NCBI GenBank assembly: GCA_000155435.1
Contig: DS990260.1
Location: forward strand, 2,842,144 to 2,906,143
DNA: 64,000 bases
Origin: Clostridiales bacterium 1_7_47FAA
GTDB lineage: Bacteria > Bacillota > Clostridia > Lachnospirales > Lachnospiraceae
Direction of reading: 5' to 3'
In this document: piece after piece, positions 9,140 through 17,209 of the stretch
Layout: the number at the start of each line of letters is the position of its first letter
How positions within the stretch are numbered: position 1 is the first letter of the stretch
The notes under the pieces: model-generated
The model's database searches: none
What the model was told of the DNA's origin: nothing
The model's input: only the letters and a program-made list of their open reading frames with translations
Made by a program: the position numbers and the translations under genes

Positions 9140-10420
9140 TTACGTTTCCTTTAGGGCAGGAATGCACCCTACCCCGTCCGGTATGACCACAATTTTCTCT
9201 TTCCGTCCCAACAGTTCATCCGCCATCCCAATGGCCTGGGAAATGTCATCGGCAGGTATGATTCCCATCTTCTGCACCAGTTCATGGGGCTGTGTGCTTA
9301 TGAGGATAACCGGATGCCTTACCATTGCCCTTGCAAGGATCTGGGACTGCCACTGGTCGGGCCGCGTTTCATCCTGGGGCACATTAAGGATATCCTGCAG
9401 GATTTCATCTGCATTTTTCCCAGATGTAAACGTATGGTAAAATTCATCTCCCCCATGGCCGTCCACACTGGCTGCCGCCATGATAATGACCCCGCCCCTG
9501 CGGCAGATGATATCTGCCGTGGATATCCCCTTTACCGCCTGATAGATGTTCTGGTCCAAGGGGAAACCGCCATTGCCTGTGATGACAATCCCCGCTTCTT
9601 CCTCCACCTGCATCCTGCACAGTCCATTGAGAAAGCTTACCCCTGCAAGGTGCGCCTGCTCAAAATCCCCTGCAAATGCAGCTACAGTCTCCTTACTGCC
9701 GTTACACACCACATTCACAATGAAGCTGAGACCCACACGGCGCGCCCCCTCCACCATATCCTCGTGGATCCGGTTCCCTTGCAGACAGCCGCTGTGGGCA
9801 CCTGGGCTGTCAATCATATGGGAACTGTGGTTGGCATAAACCGTACTGGCTGCGCAGATTCCCGGAAGCACGCTTTTGCGTCCGCCTGAAAATCCAGCAA
9901 AAAAATGCGGTTCAATAAAGCCTTCCGCAACCAGCAAATCCGCCTGGGCGCCAATCCGGTTCACGCTTAACGGCGCGCCGGATGGAAGTACGCCATAATC
10001 CACCATGGAATCCTTCAGACAGTCATGGATGGCGATTGTCTCCTGTTCACAGATCTCCCGGCCGAACTTATGGACCAGTTCCTCCCTGGTGGATTCCCTG
10101 TGACATCCTGTGGCGATGAGGATTGTAATCTTTACCTGAGGGTTGAACCGCCTTATTTCCCGCAGCATGGCCGGCATGATTGCCTTGCTGGGAACCGGAC
10201 GGGTGTGGTCGCTTGCCAGTATGACCACATTCTTTTTTCCTTTCGCAAGCTCACATAAAGGCGGACTGTCGATTGGTGATGCCAGAGCCTGCTCCACCAA
10301 CACATCCGCAGCAGCCGGAGGCTCATAATCATGCAGCCGGTTATTAAGCACCGCGCCCACTCTTTCATCCGGTATATCCGCTGATAACACAGTCCTCCCA
10401 TAGGGTATCTCTATCTTCAT
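9140..10420 (-). CDS. larA: LarA family nickel-dependent racemase/epimerase
   Basis: A 426-residue protein of the LarA (DUF2088) family, whose founding member racemises lactate with a nickel pincer nucleotide cofactor. Key residues line up with those known for Lactiplantibacillus LarA: SDHTR at 70-74, His107 (ATGCH), His172 and Lys182 in PHFFAGFSGGRKS (the lysine carries the cofactor), and a histidine in YANHSSH (198-201). Many LarA homologues act on other 2-hydroxyacids, so lactate is not certain. The cofactor genes larB, larC and larE are not in the window and would have to lie elsewhere. Its promoter region contains an inverted repeat that the neighbouring CdaR-like regulator might bind. 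Confidence 0.8.
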   Translation of the reverse strand: MKIEIPYGRTVLSADIPDERVGAVLNNRLHDYEPPAAADVLVEQALASPIDSPPLCELAKGKKNVVILASDHTRPVPSKAIMPAMLREIRRFNPQVKITILIATGCHRESTREELVHKFGREICEQETIAIHDCLKDSMVDYGVLPSGAPLSVNRIGAQADLLVAEGFIEPHFFAGFSGGRKSVLPGICAASTVYANHSSHMIDSPGAHSGCLQGNRIHEDMVEGARRVGLSFIVNVVCNGSKETVAAFAGDFEQAHLAGVSFLNGLCRMQVEEEAGIVITGNGGFPLDQNIYQAVKGISTADIICRRGGVIIMAAASVDGHGGDEFYHTFTSGKNADEILQDILNVPQDETRPDQWQSQILARAMVRHPVILISTQPHELVQKMGIIPADDISQAIGMADELLGRKEKIVVIPDGVGCIPALKET

Positions 10421-10813
10421 ATCCCCCTCCTCATTGACTTTTGCGCCTGTTTTTCATGAATTAACTATAACATAAAATCATTCCCGGTGATATGTTACAA
10501 AAACCATATTTAATCAAAATAATATGGTATGTGTAATATATTAAATTGTATGTTTTGTATTTATTTACACATATTTTCATTTTATTTTTATGCATTTTTA
10601 TTCATTATCTTCCTCTGTCTGCCAATGCTATGCCTTATCAAAAAAGGACTACCGCCTGCCGCAGTAATCCTCTCACAATTAGTCTATACTAATTCATATC
10701 ACTCAAAATTAATTCTTGTCATTTCATGTTAACCCCTGTCACTCCATGTTAATCCTCATCATTTCATGTTAATCCCTATCATTTCATATTAATCCCTGTC
10801 ATTTCATCCCATC
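10421..10813. other. AT-rich intergenic region upstream of larA
   Basis: About 390 bases with no gene. The larA-proximal half is very AT-rich and carries an inverted repeat ACCATAT (10503-10509) / ATATGGT (10522-10528) with a 12-base gap, a possible operator. The distal half, just after the end of the CdaR-like gene, holds the 20-bp tandem repeat listed separately. Confidence 0.6.
10699..10810. repeat. 20-bp tandem repeat, about five and a half copies
   Basis: Units start at 10699 (degenerate), 10719, 10739, 10759 and 10779, with a partial unit at 10799. The plus-strand consensus is TCATTTCATGTTAATCCCTG. Period is exactly 20 bases and copies differ by one to a few bases. It lies directly behind the stop codon of the CdaR-like gene. 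Confidence 0.85.
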
Positions 10814-11941
10814 TCACTCCATACTTTCATAAAATGCAATCGCCAGGTAATAATAAGGTGCCGCGCTCAATTTACGCGGATCATATCCTGTTTTCTCCTT
10901 TAACCGGTTCAGTTTATATTGCAATGTATTCTTATGGAGATACAGCTGTTCAGCGGCCTGGTTTATGGAACCGTCGCATTCATACAGCACCCTTAAAATG
11001 CGGACAGCTTCCTTCATCCGCTTCTCCGAACATCCCTTAAATACCCGCTGTATGAACTCTTCCTTGGTGGCCTGTCCGATATCGTTGATGAATATCTCCA
11101 GCAATATGCTGTCATAAAAGGCAACTCCGCTGTCCCCCTGCACCGCGGCTCCGTTCAGGGCCTTAATAGCCCGGAAATATCCGGCTTTCAGCTGTCCGCC
11201 GCTGATGGTACGGCTGTCCACGCCTGCAATCAGCCGGTAGCCGCATTCCTTTTCAATGTCCGCCTGTATCTGGGCAATCAGCTTTGCTGCCATCTCGTCG
11301 CTGCGCTCACTCATCAGCACGATGAAGCTCCCGCCGCTGCTGCCGCTTACATTGCGCATGTCCTCTTTCAGGATGCGGCGGATCCTGTGTTCAATCCGTT
11401 CCACATCCTCCTGGCTCATGATGGGATTCCCGGTATGCCCAAGCACCGCGGCCCGTCTGGGCACCATCACATCGATGCCCTGGGAGATTCCCTCATCCAC
11501 CAGGGCCGGATTCATCCTCAGCTCATCCGTCATCAGCCATTCCTGCAGAAAGCGGTTCCTGGCGCTGCGTTCCCGGATTTTTTCTTCTTTCAAATAACTT
11601 TCCAGCAACAGGATTTCCGTCATTTTCTTTACAACCTGTCCGTAACGGCTGACCTCTTCTTCGTTTCCAGTGATTCCCACCACGCCTACGACCTGGCCTT
11701 CAATCTCCAGCGTCAGGTTAATCCCGGACCGGGTTCCTTGATAGGTATCGTCATCCGGAACCGTCAGTTCCTTAAGCCCCTCATCCAACATCTTCCTGCT
11801 GGCCTCATGGAAATCACCTATCCGTTTTTCATCCGTGCAGGCAATGATGTGACAGCTTTTATCCATGAACGTCAAATCTTCGTGGATGATTTTCTTCACC
11901 TCTGTGACAATGCTCATTCCTAAACTGGACGATATCTGCAT
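10814..11941 (-). CDS. CdaR/PucR-type transcriptional regulator
   Basis: A 375-residue regulator. The N-terminal ~130 residues match the putative sugar-diacid recognition domain (GIVGITGNEEEVSRYGQVV-like centre, here VVGVVGITGNEEEVSRYG), the middle is a degenerate GGDEF-like region, and the end is a PucR-type helix-turn-helix (INQAAEQLYLHKNTLQYKL followed by GYDPR). Members of this group sense diacids such as glucarate, glycerate or allantoin products. In this window the next gene downstream on the same strand is the larA-like gene, so control of hydroxyacid use is a reasonable guess. The gene ends just before the 20-bp tandem repeat. Confidence 0.85.
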   Translation of the reverse strand: MQISSSLGMSIVTEVKKIIHEDLTFMDKSCHIIACTDEKRIGDFHEASRKMLDEGLKELTVPDDDTYQGTRSGINLTLEIEGQVVGVVGITGNEEEVSRYGQVVKKMTEILLLESYLKEEKIRERSARNRFLQEWLMTDELRMNPALVDEGISQGIDVMVPRRAAVLGHTGNPIMSQEDVERIEHRIRRILKEDMRNVSGSSGGSFIVLMSERSDEMAAKLIAQIQADIEKECGYRLIAGVDSRTISGGQLKAGYFRAIKALNGAAVQGDSGVAFYDSILLEIFINDIGQATKEEFIQRVFKGCSEKRMKEAVRILRVLYECDGSINQAAEQLYLHKNTLQYKLNRLKEKTGYDPRKLSAAPYYYLAIAFYESME

Positions 11942-11997
11942 GTATTCCCCTCCCGTACCTGAATATCCCTATTATATCATCTAGTACCGCCTGACGT

Positions 11998-12039
11998 AAA
12001 TACGCCGATAGATAGCGGGTGCCATCTATCGGCGTATTT
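11998..12039. terminator. 16-bp perfect hairpin between transglycosylase and CdaR-like gene
   Basis: AAATACGCCGATAGAT (11998-12013) pairs with ATCTATCGGCGTATTT (12024-12039) with a 10-base loop. On the minus strand it lies between the end of the GT51 gene and the start of the regulator. The A/T ends of the stem can act as a T tract. It overlaps words shared with the element at 1285. Confidence 0.6.
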
Positions 12040-12099
12040 GTATCAGGAATTATACCAGAATCTGTACCAAACGGCACTAAACCTGCATCATCAGTGAGC

Positions 12100-12813
12100 C
12101 TACAGCACATTCCCTGCCGCCAGCGTCTCAAGGGCCCGTTCCTCTGTAAAATATCCGCATTTCACCAAACGCGCCAACACCTGCTCCTGGCGTTTCTGCG
12201 CCAGCTCGGGGCTTACGGTGGGGGCATATTTAGACGGTGCATTGGGGATTCCGGCCAGCAGCGTACTTTCATAATCCGTCATGTCATTTGGCGCTTTCCC
12301 AAAGTACCCTTCCGAGGCATCCTTCACGCAGTAATATCCATTTCCATAATAAATCGTATTCACGTAAAGTTCCAGTATCTCGTTCTTGCTGTAATTCCGT
12401 TCCAGGTCAAAGGCCACAAACACTTCCGCCACCTTGCGCTGCAGTTCCTTTTCCTGGGTAAAGTACATGTTCTTGGCCAGCTGCTGTGTCACCGTGCTGC
12501 CGCCTTCCACAAATGCACCTGCCCGTATATCATTGAAAACAGCCCTTCCGATGGCAATCATATCAATACCCGGATGATTGTAAAACCTGTGGTCCTCCAC
12601 GGACAGCACCGCATCCACATAGATTTCGGGCAGCTCATCAAAGGTGGTATAATTTTCCTTGCTGCGGATGGAAGCCACTTTCTCTTCCAGGCTTACCTGA
12701 GCCACCGCATCCTGATACATGTGGTAACCGTCCATGATGACCATGGTACAGAGACAGATAAGTGCTGCCATAACCATGGCTGCCAGATATTTCAATCCTT
12801 TACGCACCTTCAT
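12100..12813 (-). CDS. GT51 monofunctional peptidoglycan transglycosylase
   Basis: A 237-residue protein with a single N-terminal membrane anchor (about 8-28) and a GT51 domain. It carries EDHRFYNHPG with catalytic Glu73, GGSTVTQQLAKN (104-115), and the RKVAEVFVAFDLE motif with Glu130, which are the conserved parts of the lipid II polymerising site. No penicillin-binding transpeptidase domain follows, so it is MtgA-like in layout. It extends glycan strands on the outer face of the membrane. The gene is alone, bounded by a hairpin on its 3' side. Confidence 0.9.
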   Translation of the reverse strand: MKVRKGLKYLAAMVMAALICLCTMVIMDGYHMYQDAVAQVSLEEKVASIRSKENYTTFDELPEIYVDAVLSVEDHRFYNHPGIDMIAIGRAVFNDIRAGAFVEGGSTVTQQLAKNMYFTQEKELQRKVAEVFVAFDLERNYSKNEILELYVNTIYYGNGYYCVKDASEGYFGKAPNDMTDYESTLLAGIPNAPSKYAPTVSPELAQKRQEQVLARLVKCGYFTEERALETLAAGNVL

Positions 12814-13030
12814 TCACTTCACCCGCTTTCCCAATCTGATTTATCCTTTTCTATGGATATGCTGACAATCTATCACTTTATGTATCTATCATATCACAGA
12901 CCTTGGATTTAATCTTTGAAAAAGCCTTAACACTACGTGACTATTCCCTGACTATTTGTGGAATTTTTTCTAAAGGAAGCGTTAGAAATTCTTAAATAAT
13001 GTGGCGTATGCACTTATACAGCCATCTTAT

Positions 13031-15328
13031 TTATTCCATTCCAGCCTCCGTATTAAGGCTGCGCTTACTCTTCCAGGCAATCTGCGCCATAAGCCGCAGC
13101 GTCTCCATCCCATCCATATCCTTACTTCCAAAACATCGTTCATATAAATTCCTAAGGTTTATTTTCCTGTCTGTTGTCATGGAAACACCATAGGTTGTCC
13201 GCATACTTGAGATATAGCGCATCAACAGCAGCCTGTGAAAAAATGCCTTATGTTCAATCACCATAATCGTCTGTGCTGTTTCCGTCCACTCCTGAAGGAA
13301 GTCCCTTAAAATGCTGTCGTATCTATCCGCAAATGTATCCTGCATCTGTTTTTTGATGTCTTCTCTGTTCATTATCCCGGCCAGGCAGCGCCTCAATGTC
13401 ATGCTCGGAATCAGGCAGTCGAATCCCCACCGGGAAGCATACAGTTCATCCAAAGCCTTTTCCAGTGTATTCCATCTCATCTTCCCATACTCCATAGGAA
13501 CCATCCGGTCCAACTCCGACATATATTTTATATATGTGCTGCCAAACACAAAATGCTTATCCATAATCATAAAGAATTGTTCCATATCGGAATTAGCCGC
13601 CTGGCTGCTTATATCCCCTGCATTCTGCCTTATGATTTCTTTTATGACGGAGTTAGAATCGTATCCCTTTGCCTCAGGAATGTCCATCTTCTTATCAAAG
13701 GTCCCCATCTTGTCGCAGAGAAAATAATGTTCCCCAATAATACCCCGCAGGGAAAGCACATCCCTCTCCGCATATTGTTCCTCTATGTGTTTCATGAAAA
13801 TGCCGAACTCTTCTGATGTCACCTCATCCAGTCCAATACCATCCTGCTCAAAATAGTCATCTGCAACCGTATCCAGCCGTCCGAATACAACATATGTCTT
13901 CCGGCGGAAGCCTTCATCGCTAAGCATCCTGACAATATCCAACATATGGTCATCTTTCCCATTCAACAGCGTATGGTATAATATGATATCCGGATTTGCG
14001 TCCTGGACTGAAACATGGACCCTGTTATATATGACTTCCTTTTCATTTCCTGATGGCAGCTGCCCCTGGTTTATTCCCAGGCCATCTATCAGAACAACAC
14101 ATCCACAGTCTTTCATTTTGTCAGAAACAAAATATAATTCTGCCCTTTCCACCAGCGGCTCTATCGAAAAGAAATCCTTGTTCATCTGCCTGCGTTTATT
14201 CCCAAAAACATGGTCCACCAAATCCTTTGTACCAGGTTCCCTGCTTTTTCCTTCAATCTGCAGATTATCCCCCATCCCTATATGTCTTCCATGTTCCTCT
14301 TCAAACATGACCGCAACACGGTCCAGTTCCCTCTCTATGTAATTGTAAATCTCCATATATTCACTGGGTCTATCATCCTCCCTGAATACCAGTTCGGAAA
14401 TATCATCATTGCTCAGCTTCAGATGTTTACTGCGGATATCCGTAATGATTCCGCCATAAGCTTCTTCATACCCCACCTTACTGTAGGATGTGCTCTGTCC
14501 ATAAACCTCCTGGATTCCTTTTATCAGGATGTTCTCAATGTTCTTGCCTTTCCCTTCCATATCCACAATATATCCTATGACAAAGGTCTTGGCCCTGTTG
14601 GACTTAAGCCGCTCAACCGCAATGCCCCTGGAATGCTCCCTGATTTCCTCCATACCGGCATTGTCATCCTTTGTCATTTCCGCAATGTCTTCATACATTT
14701 CCACCACGGCTTCCAATATCTGCATCTCGATATTCTTTTTAAGCACCTGCCCTGTCTTCAGCTTCACGCAGATTCGGAAATCCCTCCCTTCTTCCGGACG
14801 GAACTCCGGGTCGTTGATATGGTAACGGATCATAAAGTTCGTACTTTCCTTAATACTGGTCAACGCAGGTATGAAATTCTTGCTGGAGGCATCATCCAGG
14901 ATACATTTCAAATCAAATATCGTCTTTCCTGAAGAAGTACATCCTGTATTCAATATCGTAATCCGCTTCTTTTCATACTGTCTGTCATTCCCCTTTTCCC
15001 CCTTCTCTTCAATTTCATCCTTCCATTGCCTGTACTCATCCGGATATAGTATCCTGATGGCTATTTCCAGTGATTTTAAGGAAAACCTTAAAATATCCCT
15101 TTTCTCCCCCAGCTGGTTCTTTACCGAAATCAGGTAGTGCATCCTTTTAAGCAGACACAGACTGCATTTTTCTTCCAAAAGCTCCTTAACCTCATCTACA
15201 CATTTTCTCGCGCCTACAACCGACATCTCATCCGTCCGCCCCACAACGATTTTTATCTGGCTGCCCGCCCGGGATACCAGCAGTTTATGGTACTCTCCAT
15301 CAAGAATAAGCCTTACCTTATATTCCAT
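13031..15328 (-). CDS. Orphan P-loop protein with GTPase-like motifs
   Basis: I do not recognise this 765-residue protein. A ~120-residue N-terminal region is followed by a clear Walker A loop, ILNTGCTSSGKT (P-loop at 129-136), a hydrophobic strand leading to DGLG (415-418) and a strand ending in FGRLD (483-486). P-loop, DxxG and an NKxD-like position are the usual order of GTPase motifs, with a ~280-residue insert between the first two; PALTSIKEST (154-163) could supply the switch threonine. This layout recalls dynamin-like or other large GTPases, but the G4 motif is altered. No signal peptide, membrane segment or known DNA-binding motif is visible. Start is supported by AGGAGGGGAG and an upstream TTGACA promoter. 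It stands alone between unrelated genes, which suggests accessory status. ATP or another nucleotide is equally possible. Confidence 0.7.
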   Translation of the reverse strand: MEYKVRLILDGEYHKLLVSRAGSQIKIVVGRTDEMSVVGARKCVDEVKELLEEKCSLCLLKRMHYLISVKNQLGEKRDILRFSLKSLEIAIRILYPDEYRQWKDEIEEKGEKGNDRQYEKKRITILNTGCTSSGKTIFDLKCILDDASSKNFIPALTSIKESTNFMIRYHINDPEFRPEEGRDFRICVKLKTGQVLKKNIEMQILEAVVEMYEDIAEMTKDDNAGMEEIREHSRGIAVERLKSNRAKTFVIGYIVDMEGKGKNIENILIKGIQEVYGQSTSYSKVGYEEAYGGIITDIRSKHLKLSNDDISELVFREDDRPSEYMEIYNYIERELDRVAVMFEEEHGRHIGMGDNLQIEGKSREPGTKDLVDHVFGNKRRQMNKDFFSIEPLVERAELYFVSDKMKDCGCVVLIDGLGINQGQLPSGNEKEVIYNRVHVSVQDANPDIILYHTLLNGKDDHMLDIVRMLSDEGFRRKTYVVFGRLDTVADDYFEQDGIGLDEVTSEEFGIFMKHIEEQYAERDVLSLRGIIGEHYFLCDKMGTFDKKMDIPEAKGYDSNSVIKEIIRQNAGDISSQAANSDMEQFFMIMDKHFVFGSTYIKYMSELDRMVPMEYGKMRWNTLEKALDELYASRWGFDCLIPSMTLRRCLAGIMNREDIKKQMQDTFADRYDSILRDFLQEWTETAQTIMVIEHKAFFHRLLLMRYISSMRTTYGVSMTTDRKINLRNLYERCFGSKDMDGMETLRLMAQIAWKSKRSLNTEAGME

Positions 15329-15395
15329 TTTTTCTCCCCTCCTGATTTTCTTTTGTTATTTTTTTGGAATAATTCCATACATTTATTCTATTTAT

Positions 15396-15424
15396 GTTTT
15401 ACCATTTCTTCTATTTTTTGTCAA
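15396..15424 (-). promoter_or_regulatory. Candidate sigma-A promoter of the orphan P-loop gene
   Basis: On the minus strand TTGACA (15419-15424) is followed after 17 bases by TAAAAC (15396-15401). A dyad GGAATAATTCC (15366-15376) lies in the untranslated leader and could be an operator. Ribosome binding site AGGAGGGG follows just ahead of the ATG. Confidence 0.55.
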
Positions 15425-15473
15425 CAGAATTATGGAGTTTTTTATTAAATTTATTCCACATCTAATTCAACAA

Positions 15474-15509
15474 ACAAAAAACCACCAGTATCCCTTTCGG
15501 CTCTGGTGG
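15474..15509 (-). terminator. Terminator of the nucleoside salvage operon
   Basis: On the minus strand CCACCAG and CTGGTGG form a 7-bp stem directly followed by a TTTTTTG run. It is placed about 45 bases after the last phosphorylase gene and closes the operon. Confidence 0.85.
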
Positions 15510-15555
15510 CATAATATCAATCATTTATTCCATTTTTCCATGATAAGGCCTACGC

Positions 15556-16329
15556 TTATATCCGCCCCTCCGCCTTATCCTTCCGTATCATCCTCCTCAT
15601 CCCCTCAATGCCCACCTCAATGGCCCTCTGTTCCCAGCCGGATGGATAATCCTCCGCATCATTGGAATACTCGCCAAAGTTAGTGGCGCTGATCATGACA
15701 CTGGCCGTCCTTATACCCAGGGACGCGCCCACAAGGAAAAGCACAGCGCATTCCATACTGGTGTTGGTGGCGCCTCCCTTTATATAAGACTCCCATTTGT
15801 ATTTAAGTTCCTCATACACCGGCTTTGTCTCAGGCTCAGCCTCGGTGTAGTAGGAATCCTTTGTGATGGTCACCCCCACGTTATACGGGTGCCCCAAATC
15901 AACGGCCGCTGCCTCCAATGCCTTTAACATCTCAAAATCAGGCACGGCCGGAAACTCAAACGGCAGATAATGATTGCCTGTACCCTCCATGCGCACCGCG
16001 CCGTTTGGTATTACCACGTCGCCAATCCTGACCTTGGGGGAGGTGGATGCGGCGGAACCGATGCGCATCATGGTATGTGCGCCGCAGGAATGCAGTTCCT
16101 CAATGGCAATGCATGCGGAGGGTCCGCCGATTCCAGTGCTGGTCACGGTTACCGGAACGCCCTCCAGGGTTCCTGTATAAGTTAAGAATTCCCTTTTATG
16201 GGCCACCTTTACCGGGTTGTCAAAATGCTCCGCTATCAGGGCCGCCCGTTCCACGCTTCCGGGCAGGAATACGTATTTCCCAATCTGGTCAGATGTCACA
16301 TCCGTGTGCATTGTTTTCTGTTCTCCCAT
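15556..16329 (-). CDS. Nucleoside (uridine-type) phosphorylase, paralog 1
   Basis: A 257-residue member of the NP-I family, which splits nucleosides with phosphate. It shows GKYVFLPGSVERA at the phosphate-binding start, TSTGIGGPSACIAIEEL, and RIGSAAST. The ribose-contacting region reads TSMEC where many uridine phosphorylases have EMES: Met and the second Glu stay, the first Glu is Ser. It is clearly a close paralog of the gene at 22910-23674 (same spacing and most motifs identical) and more distant from its direct neighbour. The start has AAGGAAGGT upstream, immediately after a 40-bp tandem repeat. Last gene of the nucleoside cluster. Exact base preference cannot be told. Confidence 0.82.
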   Translation of the reverse strand: MGEQKTMHTDVTSDQIGKYVFLPGSVERAALIAEHFDNPVKVAHKREFLTYTGTLEGVPVTVTSTGIGGPSACIAIEELHSCGAHTMMRIGSAASTSPKVRIGDVVIPNGAVRMEGTGNHYLPFEFPAVPDFEMLKALEAAAVDLGHPYNVGVTITKDSYYTEAEPETKPVYEELKYKWESYIKGGATNTSMECAVLFLVGASLGIRTASVMISATNFGEYSNDAEDYPSGWEQRAIEVGIEGMRRMIRKDKAEGRI

Positions 16330-16346
16330 GTTTCATACCTTCCTTC

Positions 16347-16466
16347 TTACTGTTCTCTGGATTCCATTCCCTTCTCAAACTGGTACTTACTGTTCTCTGG
16401 ATTCCATTCCCTTCTCAAACCGGTACTTATTGTTCTCTGGATTCCATTTCCTTCTCAAACCGGTAG
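16347..16466. repeat. 40-bp tandem triplication of a gene 3' end
   Basis: Three head-to-tail 40-bp units (16347-16386, 16387-16426, 16427-16466). The third unit is the true 3' end of the phosphorylase gene at 16427-17209, including its stop codon; the other two are extra copies of that end, each still able to encode FEKGMESREQ-stop out of context. Units 1 and 2 differ by one base. The units lie in the gap before the next gene's ribosome binding site. Confidence 0.92.
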
Positions 16467-17209
16467 ATTGCCTCAAGCACAATCTTGATTTCCTCATCCC
16501 AGCCCCTGGCCAGCCCTTCATTGGCTGTCTCATAAATCACTTCCCCTGTAACCAGATTGCCGGAAACAGCGCTGATCATGGCCGCCCTCTTCTTCCTTTT
16601 ATGGCAGACCGTGTAAAGCGCGGAGCTTTCCATCTCCACGTTCAGGCATCCCAGTGCGGAAAGCTTATCAATCCATTCCTGGGTTTCCCCGTAAAATGCA
16701 TCGTCCGATGCATTGATTCCGTAATACACCTTTCCGTATAAATCAGGCTGCATTTCCCTGGCCGTATCAATGATGGTCCTGGTCAGGTCGAAATCAGGCA
16801 CTGCCGGGAAGCAGTCCGGTACATAGAAACGGCTGGTCCCCTCATTCTTCATGGATCCCGTGGAAATCATCAGGTCGCCAATCTTAATATCATCCTGCAG
16901 GGCAGCGCTGCTTCCGATGCGTATAAGGCACTCCGCCCCGATGTTCATCAGCTCCTCCGCCGCAATGGCCGCGGAAGGACAGCCCATGCCGGTGGAGGTA
17001 ACGGAAATCTTAACTCCTTTATAAAATCCCGTGAATGTACGGTGTTCCCTGTTGTTTGCCACAAACTGCGCGTCCTCCAGATACTGGGCCACACGGTCAG
17101 AACGCGCCGGGTCCCCTGGCAAAAGCACATATTTACCTATATCACCTGGTTTTAAATGAATGTGATACTGCTTCTTTCCTGCTGTCTTACTTTCTTTGTC
17201 CAGTGCCAT
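16427..17209 (-). CDS. Nucleoside (uridine-type) phosphorylase, divergent member
   Basis: A 260-residue NP-I phosphorylase: GKYVLLPGDPARSDRV for phosphate binding, TSTGMGCPSAAIAAEEL, RIGSSAALQ and the canonical NVEMESSALY ribose site. Unlike its two paralogs it keeps the Glu before Met. The base-binding part (NASDDAFYGET) lacks the QER found in enterobacterial uridine phosphorylase, so substrate preference is open. Its ATG overlaps the stop of the permease gene by one base, so translation is probably coupled. The final 38 bases of the gene are copied twice more downstream. Confidence 0.85.
   Translation of the reverse strand: MALDKESKTAGKKQYHIHLKPGDIGKYVLLPGDPARSDRVAQYLEDAQFVANNREHRTFTGFYKGVKISVTSTGMGCPSAAIAAEELMNIGAECLIRIGSSAALQDDIKIGDLMISTGSMKNEGTSRFYVPDCFPAVPDFDLTRTIIDTAREMQPDLYGKVYYGINASDDAFYGETQEWIDKLSALGCLNVEMESSALYTVCHKRKKRAAMISAVSGNLVTGEVIYETANEGLARGWDEEIKIVLEAIYRFEKEMESREQ

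Noticed and set aside
10699-10810. CRISPR array
   Set aside because: Units are contiguous without spacers and have only 20 bases; it is a simple tandem repeat.
12019-12912. 297-codon plus-strand open frame opposite the GT51 gene
   Set aside because: The minus strand encodes all catalytic motifs of the transglycosylase; the plus-strand product has no recognisable pattern.
14210-14932. 240-codon plus-strand open frame opposite the orphan P-loop gene
   Set aside because: The minus frame has the strong ribosome site, promoter and a Walker A motif; the plus frame has none of these.
16347-16466. CRISPR array or attachment site
   Set aside because: No spacers; each unit is a copy of a gene's 3' end, so duplication explains it.
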